A stretch of 64,000 nucleotides of DNA from Hofstenia miamia (GCA_004352715.1 SCFE01000002.1:4772585-4836584), one strand, 5' to 3'; shown: positions 34,089 through 47,757, counted from the stretch's first letter. The notes: generated from the letters alone by a model not told the origin. A program made the numbers and translations.

Positions 34089-37000
34089 AAGTATACTGTC
34101 AGTGTAATTGGATAACAACCACTGCGTAATTATTACGTATGGGCTCATTGGTTAATTTCGACCTAAACTTGAAATAATGTCGCATCTATGTATAATGTGT
34201 AATCCCCGCTCGTGCATAGTTAAAATTCAATTGTTTCTCCATTAGTTTTATATAAGAGTGAAGTATTTGAGACCCATACCCTTTTTAAAATAAGACTAAA
34301 AATATTAAGAAAATCCCCTTTGTTGACTTCAGAACTTAACTTGTGTATTTTTATAATAAATTATAGTTCATTCAAATACTGACTGTTTATTTCGGTCATA
34401 TTTAAAAAGTGTCAGCATGATGTTATAACAAGTTTAATTTGTAGAGAAAACTTTTAAATAAGTAAAAATTTGCTCGACTGATTTTGTCTGGAATCTATCT
34501 TATTTAAATTATCTGCAATCCATGTTGGTTGCTTATTTTGATTCTGGCATGAGCATAAGTTTCCTGTCTCTTGTTGCCTGAATGGTCAACTTAGTATGTT
34601 ATTTATCAATATTCAACAGTTTTAATAGTATTAAGTTTACAAACTATGAGTACACTTTAATTTCGATGCACTTCCCAACAGATTTGTATGCATGGAATTT
34701 CAATTGCTGGGAACTCAATTCAATTAGATAAAAAAATTAACATATTATTTGAAGCACGACACAATTGGAATCCACAAACACGTAAAATTTCCAACTTCAA
34801 CACTTTGGCAATTAAACTTTTAGAGATAAAAGACCATGCATCTAGCGCTTAAGATTCATGGAATATAAATCAAATAATTATAATGCAAGAAAATTAACTT
34901 AAAGACAGGTGCGGTTTTTTTTAAAATCCCATTAAGAAAAGTGAATAAATGTTAAATATTTATGTATATAAAAATATTCTTATTCTTCAAAAATCTCTCA
35001 CATTTAGCCATGAATTAATCAATAGCTTGAATAGACTGCGAGGCATTGAAATTGACTTTGAGTTGTGTGTAATAATATTGATTCATATGGTACAATAAAA
35101 TGACAAATCAAATGCACACACTTATGTGTATTGAGGCAATACTCGTTTTTCAATTATATTTGTCTATTATCTGAGTAATTTTTATGGCAACCCTTAACTT
35201 TATGGTTTTTTAGATAATACATAGTGGCACTTAGATGTTTGGAGTAATCATGCACAAGAAAAATATTCAGAAGTCTATAATATTGCATTGGGTCAACTTC
35301 TACATATTAAATTCCAGTTTTATTATTTGGCACAATTTCTTTAAGAACAGTAATAGTAGATGTTTATTATTAATAAATATTGTTCAGAATCGATAATAGT
35401 GAGTGAAATTTGTATATCATGAAAAATTTTCACAGAAAAATCACAAATACTTTGAAAAATTTCAAGAACGTGTCTATGAATCTCTGCGAGAGAACAAGAA
35501 CTCGAATAAGTATCAGGCATTATTATTGAATATGCACTAAAAATATGTATCTATCTATTTTTCAATGCAAAGTGAATATCTGACGTAAGAAAAACTCCTG
35601 TTATCAAAACCAAATGAAACAAGGTTCTCCATTATTAGCTAATTAAGTAGTAGAAAGCACTATTTGAATCGACACTTGATAATTGCTACAAAGCCATGCG
35701 TCTAATCAGTACTAATTAGCGTAAGTAAGGTGAACACTAAAATCCAAATTTCTTAGAAGATAAGCTAATTTGTGCTAATGTAAGCTCTTAAAAAGTTTCT
35801 CTTTAAGTACCTGACATAGACTGAAAATAATAAATATTAGGATTTTTTGCAGGGGCATGTGTGTGAGTGTATGCTAAATTTGCACCATATTTCTTATTTT
35901 CTTAAATTTATTCTGCTACAGGTGTTGTAGGGTAGTCACCTTCACAATAGATAGGCTACTCCCCTCTGACAAGATCATATTTTGTCAAGTAGTAACTGGT
36001 CTATTGAATTTTCTCCTAAAAGACAAGAAACTGTTTCTTCAAAAAGAAGAGATTTCACCATGGAAATTTACCATTTGTCAGCTGTTCAGCTGTCGATATT
36101 GATGCTGTTTTGAATAGATCATCAGACGATATTTTGTAATTTTTGAAATTACGCAACAAATTTCCATAACTTCCTTTCTTGACTGCTAGAAAGAACAGGT
36201 TGACGTAAAGGTTTAAGTGAACATTAGTCAATTATTAAATATTTTTTATACTAGCATTTCTCCCAGAAGCAATTAATAGTTTCTACAAATGACAATGTCA
36301 CTACAATAATCATTCCAAGTAAAGACTCATTTCCATTTAATTCTTGGTGTGATTTGTTATCACTCATTTCACTAAAAGTATACACCGAGAGTTGTTCCCT
36401 TTGTGCAATCTGGAAAGCTTCAAATTTCAACATCGGATTTCTGGTATAAAAAACAAAAAATAGCCTGAATTAAATGTAAATTAAATGTTGGCTCATTTAA
36501 GGTATTTGTAAAGGTATATATATATATATATATATATTTAAGCAAACATATATATGTATGCTAAACTTAAGCATTAAAAAAATGAAAAAAAGTAGAAGTA
36601 AGAATTAGCATTTATTAACATTTTAATGGCTAATGAATCTCTTGAAGCTGCTACTGTAGCAAATAAATGCAGTGATGGCAATATCCTTTGGACGCGTTTT
36701 ATCAGCTTTCCAAACGACTATCCACGTATTTAGTTAAACAAGTGAATAATGGTGAGGCATGTAATAAGCGATTCAAGAAGTTGTAATCTTGATTTTTTTA
36801 GATTCAAGCTAAATTAAGAGATGTAAGCGGGTGTTATCAATGTGTCTGTTCCAATTTAGACAATATGTATTTGTTAGGAAATTATTTGAGTAAAGAATTG
36901 ACAATGGTAACCTTTTTTCAGTACACACGGCTTATTTAGCTCAATTATCATCATTTGTATTATCTGGTGAACATAGTGAAGAGTTAATATATTAGTAGTC

Positions 37001-37684
37001 CTATGAAAAATTTAGATTTTCACTTGATCATGACGACTACAAAAACTGTAATTTTGATGAAAAATCAGTTAATGTGTATTCTAATTTGTATCACATACAT
37101 TATTTAGAAATATTCTTAACATCATTGGCCCAGCATAGACAAATAGGTCTGATTGAAAATTTGTTGTGAATCAGTAACTTTGAATGAGCTATTAACATAA
37201 ATAGGAAGCAAAGTTGTAACGTAATCACCAAATTTGATAGTAATTTTTTCATCTTTAGAAGCAGTATCAAATAAGCAACTTTAAAACAGATTTGGGAATA
37301 ATATGTAACGTTTTTGAAAGCCAGTATATATTCTGAAATTATTTCTAGCTGTCTTGCGATGACCCAGCTCTTAACCACCAAATATTTATAATTCAAAAGT
37401 AACAATGTGAATGAGAAGCCTTACTCATGTGAATGTATTGAATTTGTGAACCTCCAGTAGAATGTTGTAATGTAGTCAATTAACTTGACAAATGCAGCGG
37501 CTGTATAGGCAATAATTAAACTGCTTTGACGACTATCTTTTCAAAAATTGGTGCCCTAATAAAAATTAGCGAAATTGGTTTGAGCTTATTGTTAGAAACC
37601 TTATATTGTTTGAAAATGGGATCTACGTTCTCAATTTTTACTTACCAATGCTGCTTTAATATAGGAGTGAAATACAGTTCGGTT
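34089..37684. other. AT-rich DNA; (TA)n at 36516-36537
   Basis: Frames at 36251-36433 and 37100-37405 (minus) have no recognisable motif. Nothing else seen. Confidence 0.5.
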
Positions 37685-37755
37685 AAGAATGCGGCAAGAG
37701 CACGGCACGAAATTTGAAAAAAATTCAATAACAAGCCCGGCACGGGTCGAAAGTC
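37685..37755. repeat. GC-richer repeat relic (CCCGGCACGGG type)
   Basis: gcacggcacgaaatttg and aagcccggcacgggtcgaaa stand out from the AT-rich background and resemble the CCCGACCCGAAA-type MITE ends at 4.6 and 55 kb. No ends identified. Confidence 0.3.
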
Positions 37756-37900
37756 TACAAACTTTTCGTTGAATGTAAAAGGCATCTTAGATTAAACCTA
37801 AATGAAGAAATGTTTTTGAGACAAATTGTGTCAATAGATTAACAAATTGTTCAAGAAACAAAATTTTCGATGATTTTAATATGCAAAAAAATTAATATAT

Positions 37901-38299
37901 CTAGAAAAATCTAATAACAAATATATTATATTTATATTTTAATCGGCGACCTTTAACTCCAGGTATGACCTTTGGGGTAAAAGTGCACTTTTGCGTTAGT
38001 TGAATCTGAGAAGTCGCTGTGTCTGTTACAGTTTTTCTATTTTTTAGCGGCGCTAAAACACGCACATTTCTTCCTAGATATCGGTGTGTCTCCAACACCT
38101 CACTGCCATCATTCTTTTCTATCCAACCATATTTTTCATATTTATCTAACTTTGATAAAATGTAATTGTTCTGGAACAAAAAGTGTGCTTTTACTTCAAA
38201 AGTCATAACAGGAGTTAATGTAAATAAAATGCCGTAATCTATAGTAGTATGTGTGAAGTCATGTTGAAATCCATTGCATCGTTTAAAAAATAGAAACAT
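37901..38299 (-). CDS. 132-codon open frame next to a mariner-type terminus, function unknown
   Basis: Complete ATG-to-stop frame, MFLFFKRCNGFQHDF..., with basic and aromatic residues, DYGILFTLTPVMTFEVKAH (about 22-40) and ENDG-like WIEKNDGSEVLETHRYLG (about 59-76). I do not recognise a family and see no catalytic or membrane pattern. Its start is only 25 bp from gacaccctgta (38324-38334), a mariner-type end in a TA tract, so it may be the inside of a mariner-derived element rather than a host gene. The opposite terminus was not found. Confidence 0.3.
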   Translation of the reverse strand: MFLFFKRCNGFQHDFTHTTIDYGILFTLTPVMTFEVKAHFLFQNNYILSKLDKYEKYGWIEKNDGSEVLETHRYLGRNVRVLAPLKNRKTVTDTATSQIQLTQKCTFTPKVIPGVKGRRLKYKYNIFVIRFF

Positions 38300-38323
38300 T
38301 TACAATCCTTAGACTAAGTTCAA

Positions 38324-38334
38324 GACACCCTGTA
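38324..38334. mobile_element. Mariner-type terminus
   Basis: gacaccctgta followed by tatata, identical in its last 11 bases to the terminus at 641-653. Confidence 0.45.
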
Positions 38335-39708
38335 TATATAAATCATGAATTGTAGGAACTGTAAAAACGTTTGTGGCTGTATGAATATTTTTCGAAGTTA
38401 CAAAACTGATATATTTACCTAATTTTTTTAGTCTTAAATTCAATAATTGCTATTTATTTTCATTAAAAATTTGAAATTCAACTTGTACGTTTTAGCTTAA
38501 ACTTAAACATTCAAAAAATTCTTCAAATTCTTTTAAATTGTACACATATTTTAGCCTTTAAAAATAAAAAGTTTCAAATATACGTCGTTTTTTTAATTTC
38601 TTAACTATTGTCAAAAATTATCAATGACTTTCTAAATTAGTTGTGCTATTTAAAATATTGAAATTGGTAGCTATTTTATTGCGTATTTGAATATATTTTG
38701 AAATTTAGAAAGGAAAAATCAAATTTTGCATAAAAAGTTCAGTATTTGCAAAAATTAAATTTCATAGGTTCTTCTGTAAATAAATGATTATTATGTAATT
38801 AAGTCTGAATGTTTGGCTTTAAATATAGGTTTTATAAAAACATAACCATTAATAAAATTAATTCCAAAAATACTTTGAAAATATTTGTCGCACAATTGAA
38901 TACTTGGCTGATTACGACCTAAATTAATGCTTACATTATTTTATTCCAGTTATTTATTTATACCAAATATTATTAGCACGCGTTTGTTTTCACCCTTCTT
39001 CAAAGCAAATGCAGCTCCTAATAAACTTGGGATATTTACAAACTATTGTTTTGATACTAAAATATATTACAGCTGTAGGCCTTAAATTGATTTATTCGAA
39101 TGTCATCCGTGATTAATGCCTCAACGCCAAGTAAACCATCTCCTGTCACGAATATTTTAAATTAATTGACAAATTATATCACACATGATAAGAAATATTT
39201 GAAAAAAACGTTTGATATGAAAGTTTCTTATTTAATGAGACGGTTTCTAAAAAGAGAGGGACATTTAGTTCTATTAATGTATTTGGTAATTTTCTTTTGC
39301 TAATAATTGCTCGTTACGACCTTCACTTTAAAGTAGAAATGTCAACTGAAATGTAGATAAAAACTTGTTCGATTCACTCTTTTCCACCAGCTAATACATA
39401 GTTCTAGGCTACGTAAATCATTTATAAATTAGGTGTCAATTAATTATATAGTATTTCCCAAAATATATTTGTAATTATATTTCTGTAGAAAGGTACGTAT
39501 AATAGCCGGGCTAATATAAAATATATGATGGAATAATTAATTCAGCAATTTTATTCATTTTGAAAATTTCTAGTTATTATATATGTATTACTTATTTGAA
39601 TAACTATAACAATTGAATCAATCTTCTGATCCGGTTTCAACTGATGCACTAAGCAATTCAAAAAATTGAAAATTATACTAAATGAATTTCTACATATATA
39701 TTTCTACT

Positions 39709-39711
<3 letters not shown>
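38335..39711. other. AT-rich DNA, nothing recognised
   Basis: No frame or repeat of note. A (TA)n tract follows at 39712-39740. Confidence 0.5.

Positions 39712-39740
<29 letters not shown>
39712..39740. repeat. (TA)n microsatellite
   Basis: About 14 TA units. Confidence 0.95.
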
Positions 39741-39744
<4 letters not shown>

Positions 39745-39816
39745 AAATTTAGATAGAATACAGATTTCGAAAATTTTTCCTTGTTTTTTTTAGTAAAATT
39801 TACTTATTACTGTTTG

Positions 39817-41364
39817 CAATGGCGTAACCCCCAAGATGGATTGTAGACCTCTTGAATTAGTCGTGTTATTTGAAAGAAGTTGAGCAGATTTTTGCGAACT
39901 GCCCTACTGCACTCCATAAACTATGCCCTTCCCCCATATTTATGTGCTTATCTCTTCAATGCTTATCAACACTTCTTTTTTTCCAACTCCCTAAAAAGTA
40001 TTCTATTGCCACACATTTGTTCTATGACAAACACTACACTACCACCGCTAAATATTTTGAATTTCTTACTGCCTAGAAGATATAGATTCAATTTTTCAGA
40101 TGTCAACTATTATTACTTCCAATAAAAATCCAATAAGAAACATGGCACAATCCATAGGAAAAAACATGATAGTATAATTAACTATAATTTTAGCTTTATA
40201 GAGTTTTGATTAAGCTAATATTTAATGTAATATTTCTATATGGGTTAGTCGTATATCTTTCAGTGCAATTGCAAAGGCTGTCGACGATAAATTCAATTTT
40301 TTTGCTACTTTTGAATAAAATCAAATATCAATAGATGATAGTCAATTTTTCAAAATTCGTTTTTGATTTGTAGTAAACTACAATCTCTAAAATTGGCATT
40401 CTTAGCTCAGTTTTTTTTCCAATTTAAAAAACTTTGCTCTATATCCACACAGATTTACCATGCCCCCTTTCCAATGTGAACTAGGAGAGAAAGCATAGTC
40501 GTGGCTTCAGTTAAATTTTTTGTTCAAATGCCTTTCATTACGCATTTTGCTAAAAAATTTAAATTTTGCTATGAATTTGTTTAGAATTTCAGATTGAAGT
40601 AAATCAAAGATAAAATGCAATTTTTTGAAGAGTCCTCAAAGCAGCATGTACTATGGCTTTATCATGATTTCATAGTCACTGCAGTAACTAGATGGATGTT
40701 ACAAGAGAGAAATTACCAAGATCAATTATACTATTTAGGTATTCTTCCAATTTCTGTTCAATTACAGTTGCTGGATCTTCTATTTTTCAATAAACTGCTT
40801 AATGAATGGTTCTTATGAATTAGATTTGCAGCTGTATATTACCTCCTACACACCAAAAAAATCGAATCCTAGATTTAGCATGCCACAAATTTTCAAGGCC
40901 AAAACGCTGCAATTTTTCTTCAGAAGAATAATTTCTTTAGCAACTTCATTCATCTTCACACAAAAATTAATATATATAATCCCTATACTTATGTCAAAAC
41001 TGAATTATCGAACTATTTCGTTAACAAATTCCACTGGTTGAGCTTTTAATAATTTCTTTCATTATATTGTTTTTGTATGATACGACAATATAGCGATATA
41101 GTCTATTATTATTAGTTTGAAGTACTTCCTATTGAGGATCTCCAACCTCATTTCTTGGACTGCGATTCTTAAATTATCCAGTTGCTCACAGTACATCTCC
41201 AAATTGAGCCTACATGTTTACGTGTCGATAATATTAATAATGGCAATTACATTATTTAATAAGGTTTAATGCAGGTAATACAATTTCATTTTTTGCACCT
41301 CTTTAGTTTTTAAATAACTTTTCAGTAAAAAACATTCCCCCTGGTTATACGGGTTACGCCCTTG
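39817..41364. mobile_element. hAT-type element, 1548 bp, perfect 8-bp target duplication
   Basis: Inverted ends caatggcgtaaccc (39817-39830) and gggttacgcccttg (41351-41364) match 13/14. The octamer actgtttg is repeated exactly at 39809-39816 and 41365-41372. An 8-bp duplication with a CA.GGCGTAAC terminus is typical of hAT. The interior holds no hAT transposase I can read; instead it contains a LINE fragment at 40600-41041. The frame at 39880-40125 is unrecognised. Non-autonomous. Confidence 0.9.
40600..41041 (+). pseudogene. CR1/Jockey-like reverse transcriptase C-terminal fragment, nested in hAT element
   Basis: Seen: RNYQDQLYYLGILPISVQLQ then LLDLLFFNKLLNE (40700-40805). After a one-base shift the frame continues NGSYELDLQLYITSY, then NPRFSMPQIFKAKTLQFFFR and RIISLA to a stop at 41041. 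Known: LINE RT C-termini read Y.DRL..L.ILPL..R....LLFF.K.LNG.YDLD...YV.F, then R...S....LR.P.C.T..FQ.SFF.RI..LWN.LP. The order is conserved; the final WNSLP is lost. Upstream RT is absent. Inactive. Confidence 0.7.
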
Positions 41365-41372
41365 ACTGTTTG

Positions 41373-44300
41373 GTATTAAATTTAGCAAATATAGTTATCA
41401 AATATTTGATTCTTGAATCCATATTTTGGTAATACTACGTGATATTCCAATATCGAGTGCAAAATTGATAAAGTTTTGCATTCATTAATAATGTCTTTTG
41501 TGAAGTATAATAGATTTTTATATTTTATTTGTACGAAACAAATTGACCTTCCAGTTTCCAATGAAGCACAAAGGTTTATGTTTAAATGCAATGGGAAGTC
41601 AGCAAGCACGCATAGTTGATTCACTTTGATACCTATAACCAAAAATTGTGATTGACAACGTATGTCATGATAGGCTACTTAGTCTAATTGATTTAAAAGA
41701 AAGACGATTTGCCTGGAGTGAACAGACGCTGAATAATAACCTTTTTTTCAAATATCAAAAATATTTTAAGTGCATGCATGATCTTAAGATCCTCGGTGTG
41801 GACAGAAAAATACTAAAAACATATGAAGGCTTTTATTGTATCTAACAGTTCCTATAACATATATGTGATTAACAGAGTTATAATTCTGGGAAGTGTTGCA
41901 AGTTTAAATGGAACATTTAAAATTTAACATTTGTCCTAGATAAAGTCATAGATAACTAAATAGTATATTTAGTTGTCCATGATAAAGTACAACATCATTT
42001 TCTATTCCTAATATGTAAGGTTATTTATGGTTTCGAAAACAATTTGAAGAAAATATATGTTGAAAACATATTACATGTATTCTATATATATATATATATA
42101 TATCAACAAAGCATAAATCATTGTAAACTTATTTCTTATCAAGAAGAATCGAAATCATTTAGCTCTGTATTCAATAAAAACAACATAAGAAATTTGAAGA
42201 GTAAAATAAAAAGCTCCTTTGTTAAACATTTCTTTCTTACGTGATAAAAACGAAGTAAATGTCAAGTATATATATTGATATTGCCTATTTGTCATACATT
42301 TTTCTTTCTTTGAACATTCACTGATCTTAAGCAAACGGAATAAAGAACTGTGTATAAGTGTTTAGAACAGTTATTAGAGAGTTAATCGCGCAATTAATTA
42401 GAGTTGATTTGTGCGACGACTGGTAAATATTAACAATTTAGTATTTTACAGTAAGCACTCTAAAAACCATTATGATATAGAGAATTGGAACAATCCATAT
42501 ATGATGAACCTATATTACATTTCGAAACATTATTTCATTACTAATGAGGCCAACTCCTTTTAGTTGAGTTGAATTGTTCTAATTTATGAAAGACTATTCC
42601 ATATATAAATGAATCAGAGGCCTTTGTATAATATAAAGCTAACGATATTTCTAAATTATATATATATATATATATTGCACTTGAAAATTTCACTAGATAA
42701 TAGTTAGCAACATTTTTAAAATTTTAAAACTGTAAATAATGTATACATAAAAATTGTAAGTAAATCTGAGTAAAATAAAATGTCTGTATATTACGTTTAC
42801 CATTGGCTCTAAAAATGTATTTTAACATTTATATATAATGTTATTGACTAAGCAGAACCAAGAGCAACATAATACGTTTCTTTCCCGAAAGCTATCACTT
42901 TAAGTAGATTAGTAAGCTTAGTGCTGGCGTGGGCCGACCATGATTCCTCGTGAACTAAGGTTCGTACTCGTGATTGCAATGTTTTGTGTTTAGGAGTGAA
43001 TCACATTCAAATAAGTTGGATTTGCGATCACATCATGAATAATCTTTAAATTTAATTTTTTACTATACGGGAGACTTAGAAATCTGCATAGTTTACATTT
43101 TATATCAGCACGGACAAAGAAACTTTATAATAATTGTGAACAGAAACATATCCACTTCAACAATTTACTGTATATTTTAATAAAAAAACTACAAATTGTG
43201 GTCAAAAGTAAGACTACGCCTAATAACTAAAGCTTACTGATAAGAGTTAATGGATGTTCTCAAAGACTTACTTTATTCAATGAACGCTTAATGAACTTTT
43301 AATTTTTGTATATTTTAAAATAGGATCGCAAATGTGATTGGTTGAGAAGTCTTTAACCCAGCATAATTCTATACTTAGGTAAAAATTTTGATAAAAAATC
43401 GTCTGTGTAAACATAGCTCAGCTTTAAAAAATATCAACATTCAATTCAAAAATACTTAGCGCCATCTTGTTTTTGGAACATGTATTGCGTTTTAAATCAT
43501 ATGTAATCTTAATAGTTACTAAATACATTTTGTTCAGTAATTTGACAAAAAGTTCAGATCGAATTAGTTTACGACCACACACTAGTTGCCACTCACAATA
43601 AATGTCACAACAAAGAATTTGTTAAACACTGACATAAATTTGCAATATTATTTTTGTTGCTAGTTTTCATACATTTGAACGTTTAGTGTATAAACAAATA
43701 AATAGAATTCAGAAATTCTTCATATTTCATATATTTTAGAAAAATCAGAAGTTTTGTTTTTGCGATTTTTAAAACATTAAATCTATTAAAAATGTACGAT
43801 TAAAATAATAATCGCTGGACAAGAAAATCCAATACAATTATTTAAACCATTAGAATTTTGCTGTATTTTTTTATGTCAACCAATTAAGACTTATAATGAT
43901 TCTTTATAAATTCTTAAAATTTCAGAGGTGAACCTTGTTGACGAAGTAAGTATCAAATTTACAATGCGCGCAAGATATTGAATTAAATGCAATATAGTGA
44001 TGCCCAAATAAATTAATTTATTAAGGAACTAATTTTCTTAATTCGTCGCGACTATTTGACTGATGTTTGAGGAAATAAGAACTTAAATAGACTGGTAGTT
44101 CATAATTATTTATTATTTGGTAAAAAAATTATTTCAATTTATTTTCTGTGAATTGAGTAATTGAGGATTATTCAAATGTAGTTTTGCTTGAAAAAAATAA
44201 ACTTGAAGAATACCAATGAACCAATTCAACAAGTACCGGGCAGGGCCCTAGGAAATGCTTTTATTCCAACTTCTTATTGATCTTCTTAACGTAAAATTTC

Positions 44301-46791
44301 TGGTGTTCTTTTCTATGTTTCAACCATTAGTTTGATTAACTAAAAATATGAGTATGTACTTAAGCATGTTGTTTGGGGTAGAATTTTCAACAAGATTAAA
44401 AAAAATTCTATAAACATTTTTAACGTGTATTTTTAGACCTGTAAAATAAAAATTACTTTGATTCTTAAAACGAAGCTAAATTCATATATCGCCCAGGAAC
44501 TAGGGGACTGAGCAAGCTTACCCACATTAAAGTGGTTTCTATACCATTTCGCAAACTGGACAAATACAAAAAATGTCATCCCTAACTTTGCGTGACAGGC
44601 AAGGGATTTATGAAAAAATATTACGATGGCTTTTTATTCACTGTAATGTATATGGAAAACAGTTTGTAATGTTGATAAGGCAAAAGAAAAAAGTGTTACT
44701 CTTTTTACATGAGTGTAAAGAAGCTATTAAGACTTGTAAAGATGTTTCTTAGAGTATTGGATGATAAATTCTCTTAGTTAATAGCTAAGTGCCTAGGGGA
44801 AATGGGAAAGATGACATTTATACAAAAACTTTCCATCACCGCTAAATATAATTGAGGCGCAAGCAGTTATTTAAAATTCGCGGTTCTCATCATTAAATTT
44901 GAATTCCCGGCGATTGGTGCCATTAGCTGACACCTAAACCGACTACGGAAAAAATTAATTGCGATATTGAATAAGCATGGATTTAACTTCTTTTCCGTTT
45001 CAATAAAGCACTAACTAAATGGAACATTGCTGAATATTTACTACAGAGGAAATTCAAGTGTCGATTTTAAGACCGCCATAATCTTATAAAACTTGCACAA
45101 TGATCCGCAAGATCCGCACTATCACACCGTAATTCCCAAACTTTACCATTTTAAGTCAAGATGATTCTACGCGTAAACATTTTGAATAAATCTTTATTCA
45201 ATCAAGAAATTTAAATTTTACTTTGACTTCTACTACTTCAAACGTTTACAAATTAGGAAATGCCTACGAAATTGAATCAAAAATATCAGTACACTGTTTT
45301 TTTAATAATCTCTAAAAAACCCTAAATCTTAATAGAAGTTAGTAGCAGTTTATTTTCCAACAAATATATGATTTTAACTAATTTGAATGTTATTTCTGGA
45401 AATTAATATGAAATACATGTATGGATACCTCTGCACTATATCTTGTAGCATGTACTTTAGGTGCTAGTCAAATATAGTTATTATATAGACAGTTCTACAA
45501 ACTTTGTTCCATACTTGAAAAGTTCGTTGCGATGGCTGATATTTGTCAGAACAAATTGCTCTAAAGCATATGAATTTAAAACATTAAGGTGTTGTGTAAC
45601 TTAAGTAGTGAGGAATTATTGACAGCAACAAGCTCTTTATTTCTTAAAACTTAATGCTATTAATACACTTAAATTTCCAACTTTAATATTATAGGTACTC
45701 TATTAGCTAATTAAAACATACATCGCCAATTGTTTATCCTGTATAAACACTACAAAAGTGAAATTGACAGTTGAGATTTGACAACTCTTGTATGTATCAC
45801 TAAATTGAATTGATCAACTCACTCTGTGAACAGCATTCAAGCCTTTAAAACAAAATTTCTCATTGCAACTAAAAGATTAATGCTGATCGATATTTTCCAC
45901 AATATCAAAATCAGAGCCACCCTAAGCATAGCAGCATATTGTGTACTGGTATTTTATCAGCCCTTTACCAAAAATCATTAAATGTGCAATAGCTCACTAT
46001 TCTAGAAGAAAGCTTGCAGAAATCTATTCAATAAAATTGAATTTTAAAACCTTTGTACCGATTGTTTTCTGAAGCACAAACGAGTTTGTTATGAAGTATT
46101 TAGTAAGATTTGAAGAAAATTTTTTCAAAGCGCACTTGATAAGAAACACCCGATATCCCTAAGTCAACCGAATATGTTTATATTGCTTAATTAAGCATTG
46201 TTTTAAGCGCAAGAAAATGATATCTTGTAATAATTACTTAATTTTGAACAAAAATAATAATACGTTTAAATGTTGAACGGGGTAGTTACAAAAAATAATT
46301 TTTTGTCTATAAAATATTAATTATTTTTAATTTAAAATTACAAAATCATTGATAAAAATGAAAATGAGAAATTTTGTGTCGTTTTGCAACGATGTATTTG
46401 ACATTGATGACATTTTGTTTCGATTTCACCATTAAAATTTCTTATTTTACATTTTCGACAATCTTTTAGCAATAATAGAGAGCGTTCCACTTTATACAAT
46501 GTCATTTCTAAATAGGAAATAGCAAAATATGGATTTTGCTTTTCATCTTTGGTTAAATACTAAGTTTATTGTTTGCAGTGCTTGAAAAGGTCGTTTTACA
46601 AAAGGAATCAGATATTACTGCGCTTTGCATACCTATTTTTCTAGAATTTTTCATAATAAAATGCAGCATGCATAAACAAAAACTAAATAAATTGATGCAT
46701 ATAGCTTGCTAAAGTTCAGTTTTTTTAAAATCACTAATAGAATTTGAGTAATAGATTTATACGCTAACGCTAGTAATACACTTAACCTTAA
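41373..46791. other. AT-rich DNA; (TA)n at 42083-42103 and 42658-42676
   Basis: No recognisable coding. A GC-richer patch at 42920-42970 ends in ggttcgtactcg (B-box-like) but is not convincing as a tRNA. Confidence 0.5.
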
Positions 46792-46795
46792 ACAG

Positions 46796-47340
46796 CCTGG
46801 GGATTTTTAAAAAATGTTCATGATCCTATAGAAAATTTTTAAATGCTTATAGCTCAAAACTATTAATGGTGTGCTCAATCTGAAAGCACCACATGAAAGA
46901 AGAAAGTCTCTTCTTTCTTTTTCGTTCTAAATTTGGCGCTGGCCTTGTCCCAGTAAGGGGATTTCGACCCCGCGACCTCTGACTTTGAGCACGGCACGCC
47001 TCAATGGGTTTGGAATATATTTGCACATCAAGAAACAGTCAAAGTTCTTTGTTGCCTCTAGGGGCTCAAAACTTTCTAAATACATTAACACTAGGTACGG
47101 AGAGAATTTAAATCTTTTTCAAAAATTCGAAAATTTCTAAGAAACTTGTTAATCTATTCAACATTCTCTGAAACAGCAATAAGCTTTAATAGAAAGTTTC
47201 AACATTTCATTAATGTATGTTCCCCAATAGACCTACCAATGAACCAAGATTTTCAAATTTGGAAATCGGCTTGGAGAAAATTCTGTATAAATGTGGAAAA
47301 ACGGTTTCGTCCTTTAAAACGGACGCTAGGCTGGTTAAGG
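46796..47340. mobile_element. piggyBac-like MITE, 545 bp, flanked by TTAA
   Basis: TTAA at 46792-46795 followed by ccttaaacagcct; aggctggttaagg followed by TTAA at 47341-47344. The 13-bp ends match 12/13 as inverted copies. An alternative TTAA pair lies six bases inside each end. One half recurs at 22690-22816 and 54773-54924, the other at 17130-17243, so this is a family. A SINE-like insert (46929-47043) sits inside. The 77-codon frame at 47146-47379 shows no transposase motif. Confidence 0.65.
46929..47043 (-). mobile_element. tRNA-like SINE insertion, 115 bp
   Basis: On the minus strand: gctcaaagtcagaggtcgcg then ggGTCGAAATCCcc, a good T-arm/B box. The copy of the host repeat at 54.8 kb lacks this segment (gcaacaaagattgaaaaaag is continuous), giving an empty site. 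The insert is bounded by the 5-bp direct repeat gttct (46924-46928 and 47044-47048). The A box is weak; the anticodon arm is not canonical, so this is not a working tRNA. Confidence 0.55.
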
Positions 47341-47610
47341 TTAAAGCTATACTTTTTTAGATATCATTCCAAACTATAGTGATATTCTTTAAATTTATAA
47401 ATAATACACCTAATGATGATAAAGAAGTTATTAAAAATTTTTACAAAGTTTAAATATATATTTTAATAGTCTAGCAGTAATTTTGATTGCACCATAACTG
47501 ATATTTAACTTAACACTTAACATTATTGGACAAATTGCTTGTGTTAATTTAAAAGATTTCAATACATTTCCTAAAATAGAATACAATTACAGACTAAGGC
47601 GCCTGTTTCT

Positions 47611-47621
47611 TAACGCCACTG
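47611..47621. mobile_element. Orphan hAT-type terminus
   Basis: taacgccactg is the inverse of CAGTGGCGTTA, a hAT-style end. No partner with a matching octamer was found. Confidence 0.3.
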
Positions 47622-47757
47622 CGTTTTACCACAATTGCATTATTTATGGATGTGCTCCTCAAATTTCAAAATATTACTTTTAAAGGTTATGGTTGACTTA
47701 GAGGTATATTCGTGTGTCCACAATGTATACGCTACAAGTGTGCTTAGTGTCAGTATT

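Noticed and set aside
42920-42972. Possible tRNA or SINE (ctggcgtgggccg ... ggttcgtactcg)
   Set aside because: The B-box-like string is present but the A box is poor and no acceptor or anticodon stem can be drawn.
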